A model generated the notes under the pieces. It was not told the DNA's origin. It was given only the letters and a program-made list of their open reading frames with translations, and did no database searches. Below, piece after piece: positions 1-13,000 of a stretch of DNA of 64,000 nucleotides. This stretch comes from Rotaria sordida (Eukaryota; Rotifera; Eurotatoria; Philodinida; Philodinidae). Every line of letters starts with the position of its first letter. The stretch's first letter is position 1. The position numbers and the translations under genes are program-made. The stretch lies in NCBI GenBank assembly GCA_905250125.1, contig CAJNOL010000981.1, positions 1 through 64,000 on the forward strand. The letters run 5' to 3'.

Positions 1-3000
1 AAAACGTTTTCTGATGTTATTCTTGAATATTTTAATTCGAAGAAGAATTTCCTATTTGATAAAAATAAGCTAACATTGGTTCTTCACTTAATTCTGTATT
101 AAAATATTGAAACCAAGATAAATCACTTCAATTAAAAGGTTAAGAAGATTTTCTAGAGATTTATTTCAAAACCTGTTTTTTTTTATTTAATTATAACCAA
201 AGATTAGACAACTCGACGACGACATTCAGCTGAAGCACATTTGCAATTCATTCGACGATCAGCTATTTCACTTACTATATGATGACAATCCCAACTAAAA
301 ATGAATGAGCAAAAAAAGTCAATCCATAGAAAATGTATATTATGTGTCTAATTAATAAAGAAGAAAATAATGGTAATATGTAAACAAAACTAATGCAAAT
401 CTAATCGATCTTGTAAAATAAAAAATGGCTTTGTTTTTCGATTTTTGATGTTTTAACAAGCAAGCGAATAATTCTATGCAAGAATTATTTTATCTTCTTT
501 TTTTCAAAACTCCACGAATAAGATTTAAATAGTTTCTCGTAATTAATTTTTCATTTAAAATACACTTATTAGATGTCTCAGAAAAGTCATCTGGTCTCCA
601 GAGTCACCATGTTTACAAATGAAGCATAGAGTTACTAGAAAAAGGCCCAAGATATTTATTGGCCGATACAAACAGATTCATTTGAGTCGGAATGACAACT
701 GTTTAGACAAAATTCCACATGTGTAACAGTACTCAACGTGTTCTTTCTTAGTTCATTCGATGCTTAGAAGTAAAACGAAAAACATAGCCACATAAATCAT
801 TTTTAGTTATAAAATATAACTCGTCAAAAAGAAAATGACAAATTTCGAATGATGGATGTGGGTACATGTCTTCTATTTAGTCATATTCATTCATACCCAT
901 ACCCTCTATCCAAAAATGACAAAAAAATCTGCTGAAATTTTATTTTGTAAGTACGTTACACACATTATAAATATCTTAAAACTCGAATATCTCAGCCCAG
1001 ATACACCAACAATAGCCTCTATTTTAAATTTATTAGTTTCCAAGCGCAAGCCTTAATTTGATTCGAATATATCTAATCTTATTAACTAACAAAAATCATA
1101 CAATTGATTCTCTTTAAGAATAATGTCGATATTGAAAGAGTACAAAAACTATTTTTTGTATAATAAGATTAAAAATTGGATTAACTTCTTCTCTTATCTA
1201 TCTCATGTTGAGATGTTCTATATTTCACCTAAGAACTGACGATATTGATTGCTCTATATAAGGTATATAGTCAAAATGTGTTGATTCCTTTCAATATCGT
1301 ATTCAATTTTTTATTATCTGCTATTCATTTTCATTTCATTCAATCGTGAAAACAATCAAATAGTAAAATAATTTCACTACTTCTCTATCTATCTAATATA
1401 TTTATAAATAATACAGTAAGACAAATTTACGTCATTGAATCCGGAAAGAAAACTTAATTGGTTCTAAAATAATAATAATAATAATAAATCTCTCTAATGC
1501 ATTAGAAACTAACTAATATTAATCAGACAATAATACTCTTCATTGCTTACAAATCTTTCTTGATAACCAAATTTTGATACTTAACTACGATACTAAATTT
1601 TAGGACCGATCAAATCAGTTTTCAAAAATGAAAATTTATAGCTAATAATTATTTCACTCTCTACAGATATTGACATTTTTGAACAAGACAATCAACATTA
1701 AAGATAATGATCATTCAATATATACTATTGACTACGTTCAGTCTTAGACGGAACAAAATTGATACTCAAAAGAACACTATATTTGATTCATTCTGCAAAT
1801 AAATACATTCAAATAATTTCTTAACACATCGAATTTATATATAACTATATTATGTACTATACAGAATCATCACACTAAATCTTCGAAATAACAAAATTGA
1901 TGATCATGAAACAGAGAATTTATTTAATGCATGATAAAATGATACAGTAAAAAAATCTCTTTTGTCTTAATTTTCTTCATTTTGAGATTTTATCCATTTA
2001 ATATAGACACACAGAAAATTACATCACAGTAATACATTCGAAAGATACAAAGAGAAAAGAAATAATTTTAACGATCGAAAAGAGCAACAGATAAAACAAG
2101 TTACAATGCACACATATAGAAGTTATTAAGTTCATTTTCTTCTTTACGGAAATGAAAAAAGTCAACAATCGTAATCGATTGAATTCTTTTCTTTTGTTTT
2201 TTACCAACCACTTTTAATATATTCTTCAATATCATCATCATCAAATCAGTCGAGGATCAAGCCAGTCGTAACGACGAGCATTGTTTGTTGCTAGAATATG
2301 TTTCAAAAAGAATTACAAGACAATTAACTCAAAGTCTTTTTTGAGAACTTTTTTAACCAATTAAAGTTTTTACCTTAGTTTAGTTGATTGACTCATGTAT
2401 ATTAACCAAGAATGACATAGTTTTATTCAGTTGGACGTTCCCTATGGAACCTACTTATTCGTGTTAAAAGTCACATTTTTTCTCAGTAGAGATCATGGAA
2501 AAATACAGATGCACCTTACTCGAAATAACCGCTGTCTTTGCACGTTTGCAGAAAATATGTTCGAATCTTCTTTCTTCTCGTTAAGTAAAAATCGGATAAA
2601 AACAAGATTCTCCTGCATTATTCGTGTTGATGGTAGCATGAAACGTTTAAATTAATTCATATTATCGCTGTCGATTTGAGTCTAATAGAGCAGTGTAAGA
2701 AAAGGTCTTTAAAGACATTTTTCATCGCAAATCAAATAGTATAGGTCATCCTTGTGAGACTCGTGCACATTACCATACCTACACTGTATCCAAGTATTGT
2801 TATATAGCGCGACGTCTATAGCTGCTCGTGAGTATATATAATCGTTTATTAAACTTTTTACAGTTGTCGCATACAATGTCGTTTGATACTAGTCGAATAG
2901 TGTTACAGTCACCGTATTGTTATGCTATCCGTTACCACCGATTCTCGGCGGTTATTGTTTACGATCGCTGCCAATGATCACCGTTAACAGCAGTCGTTTT

Positions 3001-3908
3001 CTATCGTAATTGATTAGAAAATGATCGTGTACGAACGAGTATGATTGAATAAGCCAGATAAAACTGTAGCAGTGTCGGTGGAAGTATTTCAAATTCTAAA
3101 ATGCTCGAAACCATGTCCGTTTCATTGGACTTTGTCATTAGAATAATTTCTGAAAAAATATTATTTAGAAAAGTGATAAACAATTTGTCTATTCTTATAC
3201 AAAGAAAATAATTCGTTTTTTAACGATCAATGTTTCTCTTTATTTTCTGAACTGGAAGAGTACAAATTGACTAGAAGTTTCTTGAAAAGAACACGACGGC
3301 GAAACGAATTCAAAATCTATGATGACGATAGGATGGTACGATTCACGTTTATAATAAGAACGCAAAATATGTGATGAATCATCATATAGGTTGAAGGGTA
3401 TACTTAGATTGATTCACTATCAGAGTTCGTTGACTCTCGCTCGTTCTCCTCCTTACGTCAGAACAGAAAAACGAGAAATCGTACCGAATTTGTTTCTTTC
3501 TCTTTGTTTTTTTTTTATCGACACACACCCAGTTTTCTATATAAATTGCCATTCTTCAGTCTTCTTATCATTTTTTTGCTTTGGACTATTCGACGGCGTG
3601 CCACATTTTATACATGGTAAAATTTGTTTCTGATTCATTTTTTCTTTTCTCGATTAATCTAACAGCAAACTAAACCCATTGTTAATATATCCTTAATAAT
3701 AGATTTTTGTGTCAAAAACTCACGAATTATTCAGAAAAGAAAAATATCAATCTGTTATTTTGCTTGTCTTTCAGTAGTCATCATGACTCATAAGTGTGTA
3801 AAATTGCGTCATTTTATTCATTAATTTTCGAGTTTTCTTTATTTCGTCACTTTTCACGTGTCTTTTCGTTTCTAGTTGCTCTCATCAGTCCGGGATCGAT
3901 CGATTAAA
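1..3908. other. Intergenic, no supported gene
   Basis: I see no coding exon with a recognisable domain here. The open frames (for example 856-1056, 2431-2655, 3391-3633) are short, low-complexity and not linked by splice sites. There is an AAT microsatellite near 1466-1487. The stretch 2700-3060 is richer in CG dinucleotides than its surroundings, with repeated ACCGTTAAC-like words, and resembles 34500-35250 in style; it may be an old degenerate repeat. Confidence 0.5.
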
Positions 3909-5402
3909 ATGAAAAACAAAATTCCAGGTCGACGTAGGGCCGTACATTGTTCTTTCGTAATATTGTTGATCTGGTTATGTCATCAAACAATGACTAAAGT
4001 GGAGATAATCGAAGTTAAGCATTATGGTATTGATTTATCAAACAATGTCGACAGTTATCATTCTTCTATGTTCGTTGATCCAACCAAAGCCAATCTAGGT
4101 CGGATATTTTTTCATCATCTGATCCATGACAATGACTCATTCAAACTTATCAACGAAGACAATATGTGTTCATTAATCCATTTCTTCTTTCAACAAGCCA
4201 CTGTTAATAATCAACCGGTTCAATTTTCATCAGGTCAGTTGTGTGATGATAAGCAGTAGCTAAGAAAAACAAAACTTATGTTCTTCACAAAATAGCTTTC
4301 CGATTCAAGTATAAATAAAAGGAAATAGCAGTGTGATAAAATCGTGATATTTTTCATTAGAGAAGAAAAACTTTATCAAGAGTCTTAAGTCTAATACTTT
4401 AGAAGATTTATCGAGGATTCAATGTGAATCTTTTATTATAGAAAAGATAGAATTTTCTCTTTAAGGTACATTCGTTCTCTATGATTCGACTCAACGTCTT
4501 TTTTCTCGACTAATGATGGCCAAAAATATGCAAATTCACAGTGACGAACATCGTTCGGGTTATATTCTTCGTCTTCGACATTTTGCTCGCGATGCGATAG
4601 TATCGATATGGCAAAGATTCTCAGGTCATCAATACTCGATCCCATTGCCTTTCATCTATTTACGCGGTGATGAATCGTCTCATTTTCATGAACGTGGGAC
4701 CAAATATGAACGATGGTATGATTATCCAGCTTAGTATGTATCGTAATCCATCACTATGCTAATTCCTATATCGATTTGTGTCTTTTAGTGGTGCAGATAT
4801 TCGGCATGGATGTCTACCAAATTATTTCGGTCATATCTTATTCGGTAAATTGAAAAGTTTGTCTAACCCAATTCATTCTCAGTATCAAGGTGATCGCATC
4901 TACATTAAACCCGAAGAATACGGATTGCAACGATTTCCACATTATATTGCACGTAAGTGTGTTGATTTCTTTTGATAGGATTGATCTATCAGTTTGATAT
5001 TTAGATGCCGGCCATTATTTCCGATCAGTATCACAAATGTTTCTGTGTCGATGGATCGACCGTTGGAATACGAAATTATGTGTACGAGACGGAATTTTTC
5101 ACGAATGGACAGATCGCATCTGGATTAAACAGTGGGAACATATATTGAGTACTTTAACTCAAGTTGAATTGCGTCGAATGCGTGATCAAGCTTTATCGAA
5201 CGGTATTCAAGAGATTTATCGGCAGACGCTTCTATTTCCATCGTGGCCACATGTCGAAGAGTTTCGTACAAAACTAGAATATCACTATGGCTTGGATGTT
5301 AGTGCACGTAAAGGCAATGAGATCATTCTGACAACTGAACAACTTTTAAACATTCAAGCCACATGTGATTCATCTACTGACAATGCCAATTCACTATTGT
5401 GA
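3909..5402 (+). CDS. Predicted secreted/lumenal protein of unknown function, 4 exons
   Basis: I do not recognise this protein. Exons are 3909-4233, 4466-4733, 4789-4952 and 5005-5402. All borders are GT-AG, the phases agree, and the 1155-nt reading frame gives 384 aa. The ATG at 3909 is the first ATG in an open frame that runs upstream to 3876. The N-terminus (MKNKIPGRRRAVHC, then about 15 hydrophobic residues) looks like a signal peptide or signal anchor. The rest has no other obvious membrane segment. It is rich in aromatic residues and His, with scattered Cys (for example in HGCLPNYF, MFLCRWID and TKLCVRDG) that could form disulfides. The second half is charged and probably helical. A possible poly(A) signal AATAAA lies at 5637-5642. 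It is not an ADP-ribosyltransferase or glycosyltransferase by any motif I can see. The gene model is well supported by phase; the function is unknown. Confidence 0.72.
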
Positions 5403-7038
5403 TAATCCGATCGTCGATCGAATGCCAAGCGAATGTTTGGGAGTCAAGAGTCGTTGCATAAGCTATTCTGCTGCAGCATCGATAATACTCTGCCATTTTC
5501 GGTCAATTGAAGAAACATACTATGCAATAGTTCTTCGTCAATAGTGCAATGTCTGATACATATATTCTGATGGACTTTCTTTAACTAAACTTTCTCTTCA
5601 GATTTTAAATCATTTGCTTTGATGAACATTTACAGAATAAAAAAAGAAAATTCTTTGTAGAAATTGAAGAAAGAAATAATGTGACACAATATCAATTAAA
5701 TGTGAATCTGTAGATACACATGTTCGAAATCAGGTTTCGTTTAATGGCATGAATATTAGTACATCAAAAAGAGTCTGATGAGTTCAAATTTTTTGAATCT
5801 AGTTGATTAACTACTATCAATGTTTACTAGTGCACCTTGTATTCAAGTTGAAAGGATGTAAAAAAAGATTGATTTCAAGCAATAATGAATCAACTATTCA
5901 AGTATAAAATGTTGTAGAAACTCAAAAGTTTTCTACAAAACAAAAAACTTATATAATAATGTTGCCTGATTATAATAATTAATTTTCATTGATAATTAAA
6001 TCATTAGATTGTTGATAATTTCACTGATTTTCATAACTGATACTTTATTTTTTCCTCTTGATTCGTTGAGGAAAATTTTACAAATCGATATATCTCGTAT
6101 AGGAAATGCGTGCTTGTCATCAATGTTTAATGAACTAACGTTTTCAACCAATCAATTGTTTTCTCACCAAAAACTGCTGAAGTATAAGTTATCAACAATG
6201 TGGATTCTGCATATGACTACAAGCGATCCCCATAGATTGTTATGTACTATTTTTCTAGAAAACCGGTTTTCTAGACTGACAAATATTTTGTGAAAACCGT
6301 TTTGGATCTGCTCAGATTATAGAACATATCGAATTGTCTAGAAAACAATAAGTTTTTATATTTTCCAAGAACGAGTTTTAAGTAAAACAATATCATCATG
6401 CAGATTTTCACATTAAAATGTTGATATGCATCATAATCTCGAGAAAGATCAAAAAAAGAAAAAGATTTTTGACGGAAAGTTTGTAAGTCTGGACAATCGA
6501 TTTTCTAGAAAGCCAACTCATAAGGACCTAAGAAGATTTCTTATAGTCATATCCAAAATCAACATGATCGATAACCTGCAATTCACTTGCTTTCGATGAA
6601 AAAGTGATTGGTCAGTTGACAACGTTTTTATACTGCTGACAAAATGAAAAATAACAAGATGCATAAATGTAGGATAAAGTCGTTAATATCTTTTTATCAC
6701 GAGAAAAAAAAGCTCATATTAGATTTAATGTCTTATCTTACGGTCACAAGTTCTTTTCCATTTTTTTTTGTTATCGTTAAAAATAAACTCATGATTACCT
6801 TTATTCTTAGTTACACATGTAACAAGACGATTTTCTTATCTTGGTTATCATAGGCAACAGACAATTAGGTAAAAAATCTTCACAATTTTCGAAAGTAACT
6901 CATATGCATTATCTCCAATTTGTAAGTGTTAAACTACTGAGGAAAAAAAAACATATAGATATATATATTCCACTTCTTTCAGATAAAATTTATTTATATT
7001 AATTATTAAGTCGTTATTTTTATAAACGTTGAACAAGA
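5403..7038. other. Intergenic region between unknown gene and VPS13
   Basis: This holds the 3' flank of the upstream gene and presumably the VPS13 promoter. I see no supported coding exon. The open frames at 6009-6293 and 6644-6853 have no splice partners and read as low-complexity sequence. A 20-bp perfect palindrome lies at 6255-6274. Confidence 0.5.
6255..6274. repeat. 20-bp perfect palindrome
   Basis: The sequence CTAGAAAACCGGTTTTCTAG is its own reverse complement, with a further copy of the half-site motif AAAACCGTTTT about 20 bp downstream. It could be a dimeric protein site or a remnant of a repeat; nothing decides between these. Confidence 0.6.
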
Positions 7039-10000
7039 ATGGTATTCGAAAAGTTCGTTGTCCATCTATTGGACAAATATTTAAGTGATTATATTGAAAA
7101 TTTGGATTATAAAAAGTTAAAAGTTGATATATGGAGTGGTATGTATTATGTTATTGACTATAGAAAATTTTTTTTTCAACGAATTATTTCTAGGTAATGT
7201 TATATTAGAAAATCTTTATCTAAAACCAAATGCTCTTGTAAATTATTTTCTTTTTGTTAAAATTAAATATTTTACATTTATATTAATCTTAGGCTGATCT
7301 TAATCTTCCAATAACGATAACTATTGGATATCTTAGTTAGATTTATATATTTGAAATATCTTGTTTTAGTTCTTCTTTTGTTTTAGAAAAACTTGCACTT
7401 CAAATTCCATGGAAAAATTTATATACACATCCAACAAAACTCACTATCGATGGACTCTATGTACATGTTATACCGAAAATCGGTTTGTTCTTTGTCGTTT
7501 TCATTATCATCATTGACTGTATTTATTAATAGAAATTGAATACAATGCTAAACAAGATGAAAAAGAACAACATGAAGCTAAAATGAAAGAAGTTAATAAA
7601 ATCGAAAAACTTCGTCAAGACAAAGAAGCTTTTAGTAAATTTAGAAAAAAAATAGTTTAACCATATAATTTTCTTTTTCTTTTAAAGAGGATATAAACAA
7701 TATTGAAAAAGATAATGATACATTTAGTGCACGAATGAAATTACAAATTATGCAAAATCTTGAATTATTAATTCATAATATTCATATTGTTTATGAAGAT
7801 AAAACAACAAAACCTAATCATCCATTTGCATTTGGTATCACACTTAATTATATTACATTTCAAGTAAAACATAGATTTCAAAAGAAAAAGAAAAACTTGA
7901 ATATATGATTTTATTTATTGTACATTTCTAGACAACTAATAAAGAATGGATACCAACAATAATCAAAGAAAATAGTCCAGTTATTTACAAAGTATGATTA
8001 AGGATTGTCGGATGTTCGTCAATAGGACTTTTGTCAATATTGGCAAAAAACCAACAAACTCGTCAATACGAGTGTGTTTTTGTCATTAATCACATAGATT
8101 TCAATCAATTACATAAATGAGTGTGAGTAACAAAATACATGTCAATAAGATTAGACATAGTTTTCACGTGTATACTGCATGCATATTATTCTACGACAGT
8201 TGGCGAAAAGTCCTATTGGCGAAGGGCCGGAATCGTATTTTTTAAAGTAAACTAATAAAAACTTTTTTTGGGCGGGCGGGTTTCTAGCTTGGCGAATTGA
8301 ATGCTTTGTCAATCTATTGGAATACAAATATTAAATCAAATTCAAATTTACCAAGAAATGAAATCATTGTAGGTTAATCTATTTCAATTTTGCAAAATCT
8401 ATTTTCAATTTAGAAAAATTTACAAACAAAAATTGCTGTTGATACTGATCAAGTATCAAAAGATATGACATATAGTTAGTAAACAAATTTTATATTTAAT
8501 GTTTCTATCGAATATATAATTTTTGTTTTTTTAGTCTTTCGACCATTCAATGTTAAAACTAAATTAATCATGACAATGAAACCTCGTCAACAAAAATTCG
8601 AAAGACCTATGTTTTATATAACCATCGATTTAGGACATATTAGTTTAAATTTAAATCGTGCTCAGGTTAATTCAATAGGAAATACAAAACAAAAACAAAA
8701 AAAAGATATATTTTTTATTTTATAATTAGTATTTGGATATACTTGATTTACTCGAATTTCAAGGTCATATTACTGCAAAATTAAAATATATTAAATATCG
8801 ACCACAGAAATTCGATAAAACAATAGAAAAGTATTATAGTTTAATATTATATGAATATTAGAAAAATAATATCTAATTAATTTAGATGGATATTTGCTTA
8901 CAATGCAATTGTGAATGAAAAAATTAAACCTCGTTTAGAATGTTATAAATGGGAAAATATAAAAAAACATTTAGAATATTGTCGTGAATATCGTTATATT
9001 TATGTACAAGAACTTACAGGAAAAATAACTGATGAACAGAAACAACGTACTGAAGTAAAAGAAATAATTTTGATTTTTTGTTATCAAGAATTATATGTCA
9101 AAAATTGTAGGAATTAGAAAAAAAACTCGATGTATTCAATTTAACATATATTCGTCAACGTGCTCAACTTGAAGTTTGTCATCTTTTATTAAATATCTAT
9201 CTAGCTTTCAAAACAAAAAAAAAGATCTTTTCTTTTTTAGGCAAGAAAGAAAAAAGAACAAAAACCAAAGACTTTGTTGGAGAACTTTTCCAATTGGTGG
9301 AATAACAAATCAAGTCAAACTGATCCAGGTTAGAAATCTACCAAATTGAATTAATATCTGTTGACATTTTGTGAAACATGATCAAAAAGGAGTGTAGAAA
9401 TATAGGAGTAAAAATTTCGACATCCTTCATCTTCCTCTCACAGACACCTTAGCAATGCTTCTCTCCACTACATTATGCATCTAGGCGGACATTTAGTTAA
9501 AAATGAAAATCACATTCTAAAGAAATTGGAAAATTAGTTGCCAAAAACTTAGCCGGAAAATCACGATGTCATCAGAGAAATTGATATCGGATAAAATCAA
9601 GCTGTTCGACAGACAAATTAAGTACATTTTCTGAATCTCAAAATGGAGCTCTATACAATGATAAGGAATATTTTTTTAATTGGCATGTTTAATTTATGCA
9701 AAAAAAAACAATTTTATTTTTTCTACAGTGTCGTCCGAAAGGCTAGTCTCGTAAAATAAGCAATCCATCTGCATTCAATATCCAAAATGTTCTGAATTTT
9801 GCCAAAATTTTCTTCTATCTACTGTCTCCAATCCCTTCATTTTTTTTCTTTAAAATGTTTTTCTGCGTCATATTCAACCATTTCTGAGCAAGCAAGTCAC
9901 ATTCGACAGAGATTCTGCTAACAGCTTTTTCGTATTAAAATGATTTATAGACAAGTAAATGTAAAGATATAGAACTCTATGGTTCATTCACTTGCTTTTC

Positions 10001-13000
10001 AGCTAGTTAGTATATTCCAGAGATGAGCACAGGACAGGACGGTCCTGGCGTCCTGGTGTCCTGCCCTGTCCTGTCCTGCAGGACAGGACGCGATTTTGAT
10101 TTTTGTCCTGTCCTGCCGCCCGCCAGGACAGAGATTGCCAACAGGACAAAACAGGACAGGACGTGATTTTGATTTTTGTCCTGTCCTGCCGCCCGCCAGG
10201 ACAAAGATAACGATTACAACAGGACGGAACAGGACAGAAAAATTTCTCGTGTGAATTTTCTCGTTCTTTTGTTATTTATATTTGTTAAACAACTATCACT
10301 TTCGACCGGTCACTTTTTAACAGTCGACGTATGTGGTGATTGATAGGTATCGCTATGAGGATGAATCATAACACTAATTAAAATATTGGTTGAAAAAAAA
10401 GCGCCAATTAGATGTAGTCATTGATGATTCAGAAATTTTACGTTAGAATATGAAGAGAAAGCAACACCAAACAAATGTTCTTTGTTCTTTTCGTCTTGAA
10501 CGTTTTTTATTTTACTTTGTATTTCATTTGTTTCTATTTACTGACTCTCAAAATAAATATTCAGCATGGGGTTTAGTAAAGTTTCATCATCGTCGAACAT
10601 ATTATATTTCTCAAAATTGAACAATTACCTAAATACGAAACAGAAATATAATATTACAAAAAAGAATTCTCAACAGCATTAATAAATTTGTCAAAATTCT
10701 TTGGTTATTCAGGAAAACTAACTAAATATAGCGTATTTCAAAGAATGATAGGATATATTATTTTTTTTTAATCTTTATAGTATACGTTCATTCATTCATG
10801 AAAATAGCTGTTTTTTGTGATAATAGTCTATGCTGTTGCTACTTTTCATAGACAGTATCTAGTATAAAATAAAATAATTATATTACAACGAATCATGGTC
10901 ATTGTTTTCTATTTTTTTTCTTGTCATGAATGTGTCAGCAAGATAAAAAATTAATATTTTACTATATTTTATCCTACTTATCAAATAAGTGATGATATAT
11001 AATGTATTTCCAGTATTTGAGAATAGTAAAGAATAAATTAGGTATAATATGAATGATATCAATATTTGCTTTGATAAACGACAGGGACGTGCCCAAATAA
11101 AAAAGGGTACGGGTATCCTAAGTATACACCCCTGCACTCTTCCTCAGGATAAAGTTCTTACATTAAGATTTCAAAACAAACGTTCTAGCACAGTTTCACT
11201 ATAGCAAAGCAGTACTTTTCAAAATTTGAGGGCGTGGGCCCTCCTTATTCCTTATCAGCACAGTCCTGATCAACGATAGACAGATTAGGAAATCGTGATC
11301 GACTCTCTGTCTCTCGAAAAAAATAAAATGAATTAGCAAAAAACACTAGGAAAAAGTTTTCATTATTCTCCTATCAGTGGGTGGAACGGAAAAAGTCAGC
11401 AGGACAAAGCAGGACAGGACAAAAACAGGACAGGACGCGGTTTTGATTTTTGTCCTGTCCTGCCGCCCGCCAGGACAGAGATTGTCAACAGGACAAAACA
11501 GGACAGGACGCGATTTTGATTTCTGTCCTGTACTGCCGCCCGCCAGGACAGAGCTGGCTAACAGGACAGGGCAGGACAGGACGAAAAATCTTGTCCTGTG
11601 CTCATCTCTGGTATATTCATAAAAGTTGATCATAGTTAACTTTGATAAGATATAATAAGATCTTTATCTATTGAAAAATTTACCTTTGGTTAATGTTTGT
11701 ATAAAATATTTCTCACGAGAAAATATTCTCAACTACGCAATGATACTATTGCCATTCAATCGATTATGATGAGTAGTGAAGAAGTCTATTTTGGTTTGGT
11801 TCTATTGTCTTTGCTTAGAGAATTATGTGTGTTGCACTTGATTTTTGCCTTTTGAGCATAGAATCACTGAGAATCTGAATGATCGAATTTCGAGTTGAAA
11901 TTTTGTCCATAGATAGGCTTTACACTCATTACAAATACTAAAAAGTGTGAGTCAGCACGAAGCTATCCTTGTTAAGAGAAAACTTCTGTTTTGAGCAGTG
12001 TTGCAAGAGAAGAACGTTCCTATGACCATCTTATATCTCGATGGAGATACATTTGTGCTAGCTCAAATTTTTGGATGGTTCTAGTAATTATAAGGCCTAT
12101 CTAAGATCAATATTTCAGTTCGGAATTCGATCATACGGGTTCCTTGCGATTCTTTATTCATAGGACAAAAAAATTTGAGTAAAACGCTCATAACTCGACA
12201 AGCAAGGATCAGAAAGCCAAACTCAAACAGACTTTTCTCTGTAAAATTCTGTTATGGATATAATTAGTTTCATTTGAAAAGGAAGCTGACTATTTCTGTT
12301 ATATTATGTTTTATTATAGAACTTGATCTAGAAAAAATATTATCAGCTGAAGAAAAGGAAAAATTATATGAAACTATCGGCTATGAAGGTGAAGATACAT
12401 CAACATTGACTTATCCTAAAGATGTAAGAATTAACTTATTAATTTCTTTTTTTTTTTTTTTTTGTATATTCATATCATATTCATAATATAGTATGTTGAT
12501 ATTGATCTTTCGATTCGATTGATTATGCTCGATTTAAATATCTGGTCAAAAATCAATGAAAATGATCAACAGTATGTTTACTAAATTAATTATATTTTCA
12601 AAAAATTATTCTATTTTAATTTTTAGATTTAGAGTTATTAGTCGTGCTGCTCTACCTGATACAGAAATAATATTTAAACGACGTCCAACAACATCTTCTG
12701 CTTTGTAAATCATTATATTATTATCTTAATTTAAAGAAAAAAAAAAATTATTTTTGCTTTTAGATTTCTTGTTAGTTTAGGTTCATTTCAAGTATTCGGT
12801 ATTGCTACTGATTTGAAACAATCAGAATTATCAAATGATAATCGTCCTGTTCTTATTCATCCAATTATTCAATCAACATTATCAAATAATCAATTAGAAC
12901 AACCAAAATTATTAGAAGTTGAATTTGAAACTAATCCATTAGATAGAGACTCGGGTTATCGTATAAAAGTCATATCACAATCAGTTGAAGTTAAATACAA

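Larger units (their letters stand above)
10018..11610. mobile_element. Non-autonomous hAT-like DNA transposon in VPS13 intron 14
   Basis: The element starts CAGAGATGAGCACAGGAC and ends with its exact reverse complement. It is flanked by a perfect 8-bp direct repeat GTATATTC (10010-10017 and 11611-11618). An 8-bp target duplication with a CAGRG-type terminus is the hallmark of the hAT superfamily. Both ends carry about 200 bp of GC-rich subterminal repeats built from GGACAGGAC, facing each other. The 1.1-kb centre is AT-rich and has no transposase frame I can identify, so it would need a transposase in trans. It sits in a 2991-bp intron and does not break the VPS13 reading frame. Confidence 0.88.

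Noticed and set aside
11346..11633. Open frames on both strands through the GGACAGGAC blocks, also 10007-10204
   Set aside because: The frames are open because the repeat lacks stops in several frames; the products are simple repeats of RTGQ-like words.
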